A stretch of DNA of 64,000 nucleotides, taken from assembly GCF_009760905.1 (NCBI RefSeq), contig NZ_VIRW01000001.1:296323-360322 (forward strand), read 5' to 3'. The stretch comes from Chitinibacter sp. GC72. GTDB taxonomy: Bacteria > Pseudomonadota > Gammaproteobacteria > Burkholderiales > Chitinibacteraceae. The position numbers and the translations under genes were made by a program. Shown piece after piece: positions 36,324 through 45,512 of the stretch; within the stretch, counting starts at the first letter, position 1; every line of letters starts with the position of its first letter. Under the pieces are notes generated by a model, which saw only the letters and a program-made list of their open reading frames with translations, ran no database searches and was not told the DNA's origin.

Positions 36324-37835
36324 ATGCGAGAAAAGCTGCTGATTCTTTCGGTTTTTATTGTGGCGTCCTGCGGTTTGGCTTACGAGCTCATCGCGGCGGC
36401 GCTAGCCAGCTATTTGATGGGCGATTCGGTGTTGCAATTTTCATCGATCATCGGCTGCTATTTATTTGCGATGGGCATCGGCTCGCATCTATCAAAATAC
36501 GTACCCGAAGCGCGCACGCTCGATCGCTTTATTGAAATTGAGCTCTTGGTCGGATTGATTGGTGGCCTATCGGCGACGATGCTGTTTGTCGTGTTCGCGT
36601 GGGCCGCCGCGCCGTTTCGCTCGGTGCTGTATGTGTTGGTGTTTTTAACCGGAACACTGGTCGGGATGGAAATTCCGCTGGTAATGCGGGAATTGAATCA
36701 GCGCAAAACCGATTTTGCCGAGCTAGTCAGCCGCGTGCTGACGTTTGACTATATGGGCGCGCTGGCGGTCTCCTTGCTGTTTCCGCTGGTGCTGGCGCCG
36801 CACTTAGGCCTTGCGCGTTCGGCCTTGCTGTTTGGTTTGGTCAACGTTGGCATTGCCTTGTTCACAACCAAAATTTTCCGCAACGAATTAGCGCACGCCA
36901 AGCTGCATTTATTACGCGGCGGTGTCGTGGCCTTCGTCTTGCTCGGTGCGATGCTTGGTGCGGATAAACTAACCAAGTGGAGCGAAAACACGCTATACGG
37001 CGACGAAATCATCCACGCGCAAACCACGCCGTACCAGCGGCTATTGATCACACAGTGGAAGAATGACACACGGCTGTACATCAACGGCAATCTGCAGTTT
37101 TCCAGCCGAGACGAATACCGTTACCACGAAGCGCTAGTTCATCCGGTACTGGAAAAACTGCCGCAGGCCAAATCGGTGCTGGTGCTTGGCGGCGGCGATG
37201 GGCTGGCGGTGCGCGAGATTTTGAAATACCCGCATATCGAGCACATTACGCTGGTCGATCTTGACCCGGCGATGACCGATTTATTTACCCATAACGAAAA
37301 GCTGGTCGGTTTTAATCAACGCGCGCTGTCCAACCCCAAGGTCAAAGTCGTTAACGCCGATGCTGCACAGTGGATTGAGCAAAACCAGCAGATTTTCGAC
37401 GCGATTATTATTGATTTCCCCGACCCGAGTAATTTTGCGCTAGGTAAATTGTATTCGGTGCCGATGTATCGTTTGGTGAAAAAACACCTGAGTGAAAACG
37501 GGCTGATGGTGGTGCAATCAACCTCGCCACTACATGCCCCCCGCTCGTATTGGTGTATTAATGAGACGCTGAAAGACGTAGGACTGTATACCACCCCTTA
37601 TCATGCTTTCGTACCGTCATTTGGCGAATGGGGTTTTATTCTGGCGGGCAAGCAGTCTGGCTATACGCCACCGACGACCTACCGCGTTAAAACCAAATTT
37701 CTCGACGGTGAAACCACGCGGCAGATGTTCTTCTTCCCGCCCGATATGCAGCCGGTAAAAGTCGAAGCGAACCGGCTAAATAACCAATCGCTGGTGCATT
37801 ATTTTGAGCAAGATTGGTCGCAGGTGATTCGTTAA
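36324..37835 (+). CDS. Membrane-anchored SpeE-like polyamine aminopropyltransferase
   Basis: A 503-residue protein. The first about 215 residues hold some seven hydrophobic helices. The rest is a spermidine-synthase fold: VLVLGGGDGLAVREI binds decarboxylated AdoMet, TLVDLDPAM is the acidic ligand loop, and IIIDFPDPSNF replaces the soluble-enzyme DSTDP motif while keeping both acidic residues. Such membrane forms are listed as aminopropyltransferases, but the acceptor amine is not proven. The catalytic domain should lie in the cytoplasm. With SpeD in the same cluster, both donor synthesis and transfer are encoded together. Confidence 0.85.
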   Translation: MREKLLILSVFIVASCGLAYELIAAALASYLMGDSVLQFSSIIGCYLFAMGIGSHLSKYVPEARTLDRFIEIELLVGLIGGLSATMLFVVFAWAAAPFRSVLYVLVFLTGTLVGMEIPLVMRELNQRKTDFAELVSRVLTFDYMGALAVSLLFPLVLAPHLGLARSALLFGLVNVGIALFTTKIFRNELAHAKLHLLRGGVVAFVLLGAMLGADKLTKWSENTLYGDEIIHAQTTPYQRLLITQWKNDTRLYINGNLQFSSRDEYRYHEALVHPVLEKLPQAKSVLVLGGGDGLAVREILKYPHIEHITLVDLDPAMTDLFTHNEKLVGFNQRALSNPKVKVVNADAAQWIEQNQQIFDAIIIDFPDPSNFALGKLYSVPMYRLVKKHLSENGLMVVQSTSPLHAPRSYWCINETLKDVGLYTTPYHAFVPSFGEWGFILAGKQSGYTPPTTYRVKTKFLDGETTRQMFFFPPDMQPVKVEANRLNNQSLVHYFEQDWSQVIR

Positions 37836-39502
37836 TGCGCGGGATAAGTCGCCGGCAATTTTTGCAAAGCGCCGCCGCGCTGGGGTTGGCGGCGACGCTG
37901 CCCGCTTGCCGCGAGCTCAGCCACTACGGTATTGCCATCAAGGTGTATTTGCCTGGAATGCAGATGGGACATGCGCTGCGAGGCAATACCCCTATGCCAA
38001 ATCCAAAGTACGAGCGCAAGGTCAAGGTGGCGATTTTAGGCTCGGGCGCTGCCGGCTCGTTCGCGGCATGGCGTTTAAAAAAGAGCGGCGCATTTGGCCA
38101 CGATGAAGTCGTCATCGTTAGCGGCCCAGAGCGTTTTGGCAATGCAGCCGCTGGCGTAATGAACGGCGTTGGCTATCCGCAGGGGGCGCATTACTTGCCA
38201 CTGCCTTCGATGGCGTCCGTCCATGTGCGCGAATTGTTATTTGAGATGGGCGTCATCGAAGCCGACCCGTTTGGCGAAAAGCCAACGTACAACGAGCGCG
38301 TACTGGTGCATTCGCCCGAAGATCGCCTGCTGATCAACGGCCACTGGCAAGAAGGCGTTGTGCCGCACACAGGCTTGAACGCGGAAGAGCTAGCGCAACA
38401 GCAACGCTTTTTTGCGCAGATGCAATCCATGCAGCACGCCGTTGGCAATGATGGTCGAAAAGCATTTTGCATCCCGATCGCGCAAGCCAGCCAAGATGCG
38501 CAATGGCGCTCGCTCGATCAAATGACCTTCGCCGCGTGGCTGGCGCAACACGGCTACACCGCACCTAGCCTCTTGTGGTATCTGGATTACGCATGCCGCG
38601 ATGATTACGGCATCGGGATAAAGGAGACGTCCGCTTGGGCAGGCATTCACTACTTTGCCGCACGTGGCGGACAGGCTGCGAATGCTTCCGAAGGCGCGGT
38701 GTTGACGTGGCCAACTGGGCTCAACCCCTTATTGCAACACCTGCAACAAGGGCAAAGCTTGCTCGAAGGCATGGCAGTCAGAATCCGCGAGCAAGGCGAT
38801 ACGGTTCAGGTTGACGTGCTGCATCATGGCGAAGTAACGCGCTTAATCACCGAGCACGTGATTTGCGCGATGCCCTTGCATGTGGCGGCCAAAATCATCG
38901 ATTTAAGCCAATATGGGTTTAATCCCGCGCAGCACCTGGCGCCGCATGCGGCGTGGCAAGTGAGTAATTTCCTGCTGAAACGATTTCCTGATGAAGCTGA
39001 ACATGCGCCAACGCAAGCGGGCCCTCAGGCAATGCACGATTACGCCACGCCGCTGGCGTGGGACAACGTCGTCTACAGTAGCCAAAGTTTGGGTTATGTA
39101 AACAGCACGCACCAACTGATCCGTGCCGCCAAACCCGCCAACACCGTCTTCACCGCCTACCATGCCTTCGACAATGAAGCGCCCGCCGCCATCCGCGCGC
39201 GACTAGAGCACGCCAGCGCCGCCGAGCTATATCATACCTCGCTGGCCGATCTGGGCGGCGTGTATGGCTGGGATAACCCGATCACCGCACGGCGCTATAT
39301 CGAGCAAGTTGAAATCACACTACGCGGCCACGCCATGGCCTCGCCTATCGCCGGTTTTCTAAATAATCCGGGGGTGGCTGCATTACAAAAACAAAGTGGA
39401 CGACTGCTATTTGCCCACAGCGATTTAAGCGGGCTATCGGTCTTTGAAGAAGCCAGCTGGTGGGGCGATGTAGCGGCGCAAAAGATTCTGGCTCAAAGAT
39501 AG
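37835..39502 (+). CDS. Tat-exported FAD/NAD(P)-dependent oxidoreductase, probable lipoprotein
   Basis: A 555-residue flavoprotein. The N-terminus MRGISRRQFLQSAAALGLAA is a twin-arginine signal, and LPAC at about 23-26 is a lipobox, so the folded, cofactor-loaded enzyme is probably anchored outside the inner membrane. The Rossmann motif VAILGSGAAGSFAAWRL follows. The rest resembles amine-oxidase-type or prenylcysteine-oxidase-type flavoproteins, with no assigned substrate. The start ATG shares its A with the SpeE-like stop (TAATG). Context makes a polyamine-derived substrate plausible but unproven. Confidence 0.75.
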   Translation: MRGISRRQFLQSAAALGLAATLPACRELSHYGIAIKVYLPGMQMGHALRGNTPMPNPKYERKVKVAILGSGAAGSFAAWRLKKSGAFGHDEVVIVSGPERFGNAAAGVMNGVGYPQGAHYLPLPSMASVHVRELLFEMGVIEADPFGEKPTYNERVLVHSPEDRLLINGHWQEGVVPHTGLNAEELAQQQRFFAQMQSMQHAVGNDGRKAFCIPIAQASQDAQWRSLDQMTFAAWLAQHGYTAPSLLWYLDYACRDDYGIGIKETSAWAGIHYFAARGGQAANASEGAVLTWPTGLNPLLQHLQQGQSLLEGMAVRIREQGDTVQVDVLHHGEVTRLITEHVICAMPLHVAAKIIDLSQYGFNPAQHLAPHAAWQVSNFLLKRFPDEAEHAPTQAGPQAMHDYATPLAWDNVVYSSQSLGYVNSTHQLIRAAKPANTVFTAYHAFDNEAPAAIRARLEHASAAELYHTSLADLGGVYGWDNPITARRYIEQVEITLRGHAMASPIAGFLNNPGVAALQKQSGRLLFAHSDLSGLSVFEEASWWGDVAAQKILAQR

Positions 39503-39536
39503 CAGACCTAACTGTTCCTCTCGAAATACACCTATG

Positions 39537-39585
39537 CTGTATTTCCCTGCACGAATTGCCATTGCTATGCTAGCTGGCTATACCC
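39537..39585. repeat. 49-bp palindromic repeat, copy H
   Basis: Ends CTGTAT and ATACCC, 49 bp; a diverged copy with weaker arms. It lies 35 bases after the oxidoreductase stop and before the PhzF gene. Confidence 0.6.
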
Positions 39586-39603
39586 ACCTATATCGAGGCT
39601 ACC

Positions 39604-40443
39604 ATGCTGTCTTATCAATTACTCAATGTATTTGTCACCGACGATATCTGGTCGGGTAATCCGCTGGCGGTATTCAAGCCTGAGCAGGATTTAAGCGACG
39701 AAACCATGCAAAGGCTGGCGCAACAGATGAATTTGTCTGAAATCACTTTCGTTCGCCCCTGCCCCATGCAGACGGTAGCCGATGCCGAGGTGCGGATTTT
39801 CACGCCCAGCTATGAAATGCCATTTGCCGGACACCCCACTTTAGGCACGGCGTTTGCCATTGCCCAAGGGCAGGATACCGTTAGATTGGCGATGAAAGCG
39901 GGGATTATTCCGGTGCAAGTCACGCCCGAGCTGCTGACTTTGACTGCGAACACGCCCACATACCGCGATGCACCCAGCCATGCCGAGCTGGCAGAGGCGC
40001 TCAATATCAATGCGGCGCAGATCAGCCCCACTCCGCGTTTTGTCAATACCGGTACCGAGCAGTTGATTATTCCACTCGATAGCGCCGAGAGTGTGGCGCA
40101 ATGCAGCCTGAATCTGGCGCTTTTCGAGCGCGTGGCTGCCAATCATGAAGGCCGCGCTGGCGCGCTGGTTTGGGCCTGGCAGGATGACACCGTGATTGCG
40201 CGTTATTTCTGGTCGCAACACGGTCAGGCCGCCGAAGATTTTGGCACCGGCTCCGCTTGTGCCAATCTGGGCGGCTGGCTGCTGGCAGAAAATGCATCGC
40301 TGCCCTTGCAACTGAAAATGGAACAGGGCCATGGCATTGGACGTATTGCCCGCTTGAGCTTATCCATCAAAGCGGACAAGCAGATACAGGTAGGGGGTAA
40401 GGTGCGTCAAATTGGGCGCGGCGAGTTTGATCTGGGTGAATAA
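39604..40443 (+). CDS. PhzF family isomerase
   Basis: A 279-residue PhzF/diaminopimelate-epimerase-fold protein. VTDDIWSGNPLAVFKP, then EITFVRPC with the catalytic Glu, PFAGHPTLGTAFAI, and the C-terminal FGTGSACANLGGWL are family motifs. There are no phenazine genes nearby, so the substrate is unknown. Most chromosomal members are not phenazine enzymes. It is a single gene, convergent with the EamA transporter. Confidence 0.88.
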   Translation: MLSYQLLNVFVTDDIWSGNPLAVFKPEQDLSDETMQRLAQQMNLSEITFVRPCPMQTVADAEVRIFTPSYEMPFAGHPTLGTAFAIAQGQDTVRLAMKAGIIPVQVTPELLTLTANTPTYRDAPSHAELAEALNINAAQISPTPRFVNTGTEQLIIPLDSAESVAQCSLNLALFERVAANHEGRAGALVWAWQDDTVIARYFWSQHGQAAEDFGTGSACANLGGWLLAENASLPLQLKMEQGHGIGRIARLSLSIKADKQIQVGGKVRQIGRGEFDLGE

Positions 40444-40528
40444 GTCGGAAGACGTTGGAATGGGTCGAAGTAAGTCGCCGAGGGGCAGCATTCACAACCC
40501 ACTAGGCAGCGCGCGTCAGCGCTGCGCC

Positions 40529-41452
40529 TTATCCCTGCCGAGTGCTGCCCGCTTGCGGGCTAGCGACGGAGCCACTTGGCGGCCTGCCGCTGGCGCAAAT
40601 AATCGCCGCCATCACACACAGCAGCGCCAGGCCATGCGCCACGGTGACACTCTCCCCCAGAAAAATCATGGCATACAGCATGGCCGCCACCGGTAAGGCG
40701 GCGGTAAACACTCCGGCTTGCTGCGCCGGAACATGCTGGATGCCCTTCATCCACAGCCAGAATGACCAGACACTGGCCGCCAGTCCGTACCAGATTATCA
40801 TTCCCCAGCCGGGCAAATCGATCACGGCAAAATCAAACTGCCAGAGCGTGCTCAGGCTCAAGGGCAGAATCAGCAATAAACCGATCAGATGCGTGTATGC
40901 ACAAATCTCGATGGCCGCGAGTGACTGCGTTAGGCGGCGCGACAGAATCACGTAAATAGATTCACAGACCACGGCAGCGGCAATTAGCGCATTACCGAGC
41001 AAGGTGCTTGCGCCACCGCTATCCGCTTGGGAGACATTAATCATCAGCATGCCGATGACGGCCAGTACAACGGCAAGCACAGCACGGGCGTGCAGTTTTT
41101 CGCGCAGCACCAGCCAGGACAGCACGATCACCACCGCCGGTATCGTACTGGTAATCACCCCGGCGGCCATGGCGCTGGTTTGCGTCAACCCGTAGAGCAT
41201 CAGTAAAGTAAATAGAAACGTACCGAACAGCGCCTGCAAAAACAGCCCCAGCCATTGCCGTCGGCTGACTTGCTTCATCCGTGCGATCCGGTAGTGCGGC
41301 AGCAAAAACGCCACGCCCACCACAAAGCGCATCAACGTAAACAGCAGCACCGGCACCACCATGACAATGGCCTTGCCAATGCCGACATTGGCGCCAACCA
41401 GCGCCATGGATGCAAGCAAATACAGCGAGTAGCGATTGAAGTTCAAGGCCAT
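40529..41452 (-). CDS. EamA/DMT family transporter
   Basis: A 307-residue inner-membrane protein with ten helices in two EamA repeats. ITSTIPAVVIVLSWLVLREKL is the end of repeat 1 and TAALPVAAMLYAMIFLGESV the end of repeat 2. I placed the start at the ATG at 41452 (MALNFNRYSLYLL), where the first helix begins; the frame is open to 41530. The substrate is unknown; relatives export amino acids and other metabolites. A G/C-rich hairpin follows its stop at 40506-40525, without a T-run. Confidence 0.8.
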   Translation of the reverse strand: MALNFNRYSLYLLASMALVGANVGIGKAIVMVVPVLLFTLMRFVVGVAFLLPHYRIARMKQVSRRQWLGLFLQALFGTFLFTLLMLYGLTQTSAMAAGVITSTIPAVVIVLSWLVLREKLHARAVLAVVLAVIGMLMINVSQADSGGASTLLGNALIAAAVVCESIYVILSRRLTQSLAAIEICAYTHLIGLLLILPLSLSTLWQFDFAVIDLPGWGMIIWYGLAASVWSFWLWMKGIQHVPAQQAGVFTAALPVAAMLYAMIFLGESVTVAHGLALLCVMAAIICASGRPPSGSVASPQAGSTRQG

Positions 41453-41563
41453 GCCAATTTGAGAACCCGGCGAGCGGACGAAGAATTGAGGGCGCTGTGA
41501 GCGCCAGCAGGCACTCACAGACAAGGCCACTCACAGATAGATACGCGTCATCACTGACTGCGT

Positions 41564-42280
41564 TTATGCGTGGGCACTGCTTTCCAGATACGCCGCACGT
41601 ACTTCCGGGCTAGCGAGCAATTCTTTACCCGTACCACTGAGCACAATTTCGCCGTGCTGCAAGACATAGCCACGGTGGGCAATGCGCAGCGCATGGTGGG
41701 CATTTTGTTCGACCAGCATAATGGTCATGCCGTCACGTTCGTTTAGCTCGCGGATAATATTGAATACCTGCTTGATATACAGCGGCGCCAGCCCCAGCGA
41801 TGGCTCATCGAGCAGAAGCACCTTGGGGCGGCTCATCAGCGCACGGCCAATGGCCAGCATTTGCTGCTCGCCACCGGATAAAGTCCCGGCCCGCTGCTCC
41901 AGCCTTTGCTGCAAAATCGGAAACATGCCGTAAATCCGCTGCAAATCGGCGTCAAAATGCGCAGGATCACTAAAAATGCTCCCCATTTGCAGGTTTTCCA
42001 GCACGCTCATGCGCGCAAAAATATGTCTTCCTTCCGGCACCAGCGCCAAGCCGCTACGGGCAATATCATGCGTATGATGGCGACTAATATCCTGCCCCAG
42101 AAAACTGATGCTGCCCGCCGATGCACGCGGCTTGCCAAACAGGGTATTCATCAGCGTTGATTTGCCTGCCCCATTGGCACCGATCAGCGTGACGATCTCG
42201 CCCTCCTGCACATCAAGAGTAACCCCGCGCAAAGCGTGAATCGCGCCGTAGTGCGCATGAACATCTGTATATTGGAGCAT
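41564..42280 (-). CDS. livF: Branched-chain amino-acid ABC transporter ATP-binding protein LivF
   Basis: A 238-residue ATPase of the LIV-type importer. It has Walker A GANGAGKST, signature TLSGGEQQMLAIGRAL, Walker B VLLLDEPSLGLAP and the switch region MLVEQNAHHALRIA, a LivF-specific pattern. Its ATG shares a base with the livG stop (TGATG). It is the last gene of the livKHMGF series. Confidence 0.95.
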   Translation of the reverse strand: MLQYTDVHAHYGAIHALRGVTLDVQEGEIVTLIGANGAGKSTLMNTLFGKPRASAGSISFLGQDISRHHTHDIARSGLALVPEGRHIFARMSVLENLQMGSIFSDPAHFDADLQRIYGMFPILQQRLEQRAGTLSGGEQQMLAIGRALMSRPKVLLLDEPSLGLAPLYIKQVFNIIRELNERDGMTIMLVEQNAHHALRIAHRGYVLQHGEIVLSGTGKELLASPEVRAAYLESSAHA

Positions 42281-43116
42281 CAGGCCGCCTCTTCTTCTGT
42301 CGTATCCTCGATTTCTTCTTCGCCCAGGTAGGCTTTGATGACTTCGGGATTATTCTGGATTTGCTCTGGAGTGCCTTCGGCGATTTTGTTGCCAAAATTC
42401 AGGACGCAAATATGGTCCGATACTTTCATCACGACATTCATATCGTGCTCGATCAGCATCACGCCTTTGTGATGTTCGCGCGTCAGATAGAGCAGCAAAT
42501 CGTTGAGCTCGGCCGATTCGCGCGGATTGAGCCCCGCTGCGGGTTCATCCAGACAAATCAGCAGTGGATCAACACACAATGCCCGCGCGATTTCGACGCG
42601 GCGCTGTGTACCGTAAGAGAGATTACCGGTTGGCATATTGGCAATGTCGCGCAGCTTCAGACGGGTCAGCCACATTTCGGCTTTTTCCATCGCCGCCTCG
42701 CTCGCTTGCCGGTACGAGGCCAGTCCGAGCAAGCCGGCCAGTGAAAAGTGGGACGCTTTTTGCAATGCGTTATGCTGCGCCACAATCAGGTTTTCCAGCA
42801 CCGTCATATTGGGAAACAGGCGAATATTCTGAAAAGTGCGCACCACACTGGCCTTGCGTGCAACCAGATGCGAGGGCATTTTTTCCAGCAACAGCGCGCC
42901 GTGCTCCGGGTGATTCATTTGCACACTGCCGGTTGTGGGTTTGTAAAAGCCGGTCAGGCAATTGAAAAAGGTCGTTTTACCTGCGCCATTGGGGCCGATA
43001 ATCGAGGTGATTTTGCCCCCCTCTATCCCCAGTGACAGATCGTTGATGGCCGTTAAACCGCCAAAACGCATCGTCAGGTTTTTCACTTCAAGCAGATGGC
43101 TTTGTTGATTGCTCAT
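42280..43116 (-). CDS. livG: Branched-chain amino-acid ABC transporter ATP-binding protein LivG
   Basis: Second ATPase of the LIV importer, 278 residues. Walker A is GPNGAGKTT, the signature LSYGTQRRVEIARAL, and Walker B LICLDEPAAGLNP, typical of LivG. An acidic C-terminal tail (EEIEDTTEEE) extends beyond the family norm. It overlaps livM by 4 bases. Confidence 0.95.
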   Translation of the reverse strand: MSNQQSHLLEVKNLTMRFGGLTAINDLSLGIEGGKITSIIGPNGAGKTTFFNCLTGFYKPTTGSVQMNHPEHGALLLEKMPSHLVARKASVVRTFQNIRLFPNMTVLENLIVAQHNALQKASHFSLAGLLGLASYRQASEAAMEKAEMWLTRLKLRDIANMPTGNLSYGTQRRVEIARALCVDPLLICLDEPAAGLNPRESAELNDLLLYLTREHHKGVMLIEHDMNVVMKVSDHICVLNFGNKIAEGTPEQIQNNPEVIKAYLGEEEIEDTTEEEAA

Positions 43117-44405
43117 TTTTCTACTCCAGCGAGCACTTTGCTCGGCTCACGACGAGAAATCAGTCCGCCCGGTTTCCAGACCATGATCAATATCATTGCC
43201 GCACCAAACAGCAACATCCGGTATTCGGAGAAATCACGCCCCAACTCGGGCAAGATTACCAGCAAGCTCGCGGCAATCACCACGCCAAACTGGCTTCCCA
43301 TACCGCCGAGCACCACGATCGCCAGAATGGTCGCCGATTCGGAGAAAACAAAGCTCTCTGGCGAAATAAAACCCTGACGTGCCGCAAAAAATACCCCGGC
43401 AAAGCCGCCCAGCATGGCACCAATCGCAAAAGCGGATAGTTTGACATTGGTGACATTCATACCCAGCGCCTTGCAGGCGACCTCGTCTTCACGCACAGCC
43501 TCCCAGGCCAGCCCGACCGGCAATTTGCGTAGCCGTGCAATAAACAGATTGGTCAGCAAAGCCAGTACCAGAATGAGGTAGTACAGAAAAATCACCCGAT
43601 GCTCACTGGCGTATTCCAGACCGAAGAATGACGCAAAAGTCGCGCCATCATCGCTATCGGGCTTGAATGGCAGACCAAAAAAGCTTGGGCGCTCAATCGA
43701 ACCAATGCCATTGGGGCCACCGGAAAACTCGGTCCAGTTAATCAGGATGACACGGATAATCTCGCCAAAACCCAGCGTCACAATCGCAAGGTAGTCACCG
43801 CGCAAGCGCAAGGTAGGCCAGCCCAGCAAAATGCCAAACAGGGCAGCAAGCGCTCCGGCAACGGGCAGGGTTTCCCAGAAATTCCAGCCAAATTGCGTTG
43901 ACAACAGCGCATAGCTATACGCCCCAACGGCGTAAAAGGCGACATAACCCAGATCAAGCAGCCCGGCGAGCCCGACAACGACATTCAGCCCCCAGCCCAG
44001 CATGACGTAGATCAGCACCGTGGTGGCGGTGTCAACCACGTAGCGGTTATCGGAAAAAGCAATCGGCAGCACCAGCGAAAAACCCAGCAGGCCGTAACCC
44101 AGCCACTTTAGCCAGGGTCGCGGTGTAGCAACCTCCAGCGTTCGTGTGCGCTGACGCGTCAGACGCTTGAGCTTGAACTGGTCAATGGCAAACTGCAGCG
44201 CCAATCGCCCGAAAAACATCGTAGCGACAAAAGCGAGCAACCACGGCCAGCGTGTGGCCACCATCAATTTTCCACCTGCATCGACGGTATGCAGACCGAT
44301 CATCGGAATACCGAGCAAAATCGCAATCAACGCCACATTGGTCGCGTCCTTGAGCCGCTCGGTCAGCGTGACTGTATGTGTTCTAGCCTGAAATGTTGTC
44401 ATCAC
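43113..44405 (-). CDS. livM: Branched-chain amino-acid ABC transporter permease LivM
   Basis: A 430-residue permease with about ten helices. GWGLNVVVGLAGLLDLGYVAFYAVGAY and GRNL-type coupling residues (WEAVREDEVACKALGMNVTN) mark LivM. Like E. coli LivM it has an N-terminal extension of roughly 100 residues before the conserved core. It overlaps livH and livG by 4 bases each. Confidence 0.94.
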   Translation of the reverse strand: MMTTFQARTHTVTLTERLKDATNVALIAILLGIPMIGLHTVDAGGKLMVATRWPWLLAFVATMFFGRLALQFAIDQFKLKRLTRQRTRTLEVATPRPWLKWLGYGLLGFSLVLPIAFSDNRYVVDTATTVLIYVMLGWGLNVVVGLAGLLDLGYVAFYAVGAYSYALLSTQFGWNFWETLPVAGALAALFGILLGWPTLRLRGDYLAIVTLGFGEIIRVILINWTEFSGGPNGIGSIERPSFFGLPFKPDSDDGATFASFFGLEYASEHRVIFLYYLILVLALLTNLFIARLRKLPVGLAWEAVREDEVACKALGMNVTNVKLSAFAIGAMLGGFAGVFFAARQGFISPESFVFSESATILAIVVLGGMGSQFGVVIAASLLVILPELGRDFSEYRMLLFGAAMILIMVWKPGGLISRREPSKVLAGVEK

Positions 44406-45316
44406 ACTTTCTCCACTTCAGGACGGCCCAGCAAACCGCTAGGGCGGAACATCAGCACCAGAATCAGCAGTGCAAACCCGGCCACATCCTTGTATTCCGG
44501 TGAATAGTAAGCGCTCCAGAACGATTCAAGCATGCCAATGATCAAACCACCCAGCACAGCACCCGGCAAGGAGCCGATCCCGCCCAGCACCGCGGCGGTA
44601 AACGCCTTGAGACCGGCCACAAAACCGATGGCAAAATCAACCACGCCGTAATAAATCGTGACCATCACGCCAGCAATCGCCGCCAACGCTGCACCCAGCA
44701 TAAAGGTCAGCGAAATGGTGCGATCGACATTCACCCCCAGCAATGCTGTCATTGTCTGATCCTGCTCACAGGCGCGCTGCTGACGCCCGAATGAAGTGCG
44801 GGTAATGATGTAGGTAAAGATAGCCAGCAGAACCACCGTCACCACGATAATCATCAGCTGGGTATAGGAAAGGAAGACGGTAAAGCCATCAAAAGTGAAC
44901 AGATTAAACTGCCCCGGCATCATATCGGCAATCGGTTTGACACGAGCGCCCTGGGTCAGCTGCACCATATTTTGCAGAAAAATCGACATGCCGATGGCTG
45001 AAATCAGCGGTGCCAGACGGGGAGCGGTGCGCAAGGGGCGATAAGCAACCCGCTCGACAGACCAGCCGTATACGGCAGTAAACGCCATCACCACCAGCAA
45101 GGTCACCATCAGCGCCAGCGGCACTGCGCTGATACCCAGTGCAGCCAGCAAAGTAATGACCGTCACGGAGATAATGGCCGCAACCATGTAGATATCGCCG
45201 TGGGCAAAATTGATCATCCCGATAATGCCGTACACCATGGTGTAACCCAGCGCGATCAGGCCATACACCGAACCCAGTGTCAGCCCGTTGATGAGCTGTT
45301 GAATAAATTGTCCCAC
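44402..45316 (-). CDS. livH: Branched-chain amino-acid ABC transporter permease LivH
   Basis: A 304-residue permease from the chosen start. QLINGLTLGSVYGLIALGYT and MVYGIIGMINFAHGDIYMVA are the LivH signature. I selected the GTG at 45316 (VGQFIQQ) because AGAGGTGG lies 8 bases upstream; the open frame extends to 45346. It is followed by livM with a 4-base overlap and preceded by a 197-base spacer with two hairpins. Confidence 0.92.
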   Translation of the reverse strand: MGQFIQQLINGLTLGSVYGLIALGYTMVYGIIGMINFAHGDIYMVAAIISVTVITLLAALGISAVPLALMVTLLVVMAFTAVYGWSVERVAYRPLRTAPRLAPLISAIGMSIFLQNMVQLTQGARVKPIADMMPGQFNLFTFDGFTVFLSYTQLMIIVVTVVLLAIFTYIITRTSFGRQQRACEQDQTMTALLGVNVDRTISLTFMLGAALAAIAGVMVTIYYGVVDFAIGFVAGLKAFTAAVLGGIGSLPGAVLGGLIIGMLESFWSAYYSPEYKDVAGFALLILVLMFRPSGLLGRPEVEKV

Positions 45317-45380
45317 TGTGTCCACCTCTCTATGGATTCGCGGCAAATCCTGATCATCATCAAGGTACGTCTATCCAAAT

Positions 45381-45406
45381 CCTGCCACGATGACTAAGGT
45401 GGCAGG
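45381..45406 (-). terminator. Second hairpin between livK and livH
   Basis: A perfect 8-bp stem (CCTGCCAC and GTGGCAGG, 10-base loop), followed on the minus strand by ATTTGG. It probably reduces read-through from livK into livHMGF. Confidence 0.5.
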
Positions 45407-45466
45407 CTTATTGGCTGATGAATGTATCCGGTTTGCTCGCTGGATTTTGTTTCCGGAAATAGCTTG

Positions 45467-45504
45467 ATCGGGGCTGCCACGGTGTTGGCCGGCGCAGCCC
45501 CGAT
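45467..45504 (-). terminator. First hairpin after livK
   Basis: A perfect 11-bp stem (ATCGGGGCTGC and its complement, 16-base loop) 8 bases after the livK stop, without a long T-run. It is likely an mRNA 3'-end stabiliser or attenuator that favours binding-protein expression. Confidence 0.55.
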
Positions 45505-45512
45505 ACCGGGTC

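Noticed and set aside
40506..40525. Hairpin after the EamA gene as a terminator
   Set aside because: A 7-bp G/C stem without a T-run on either strand; not called as a terminator.
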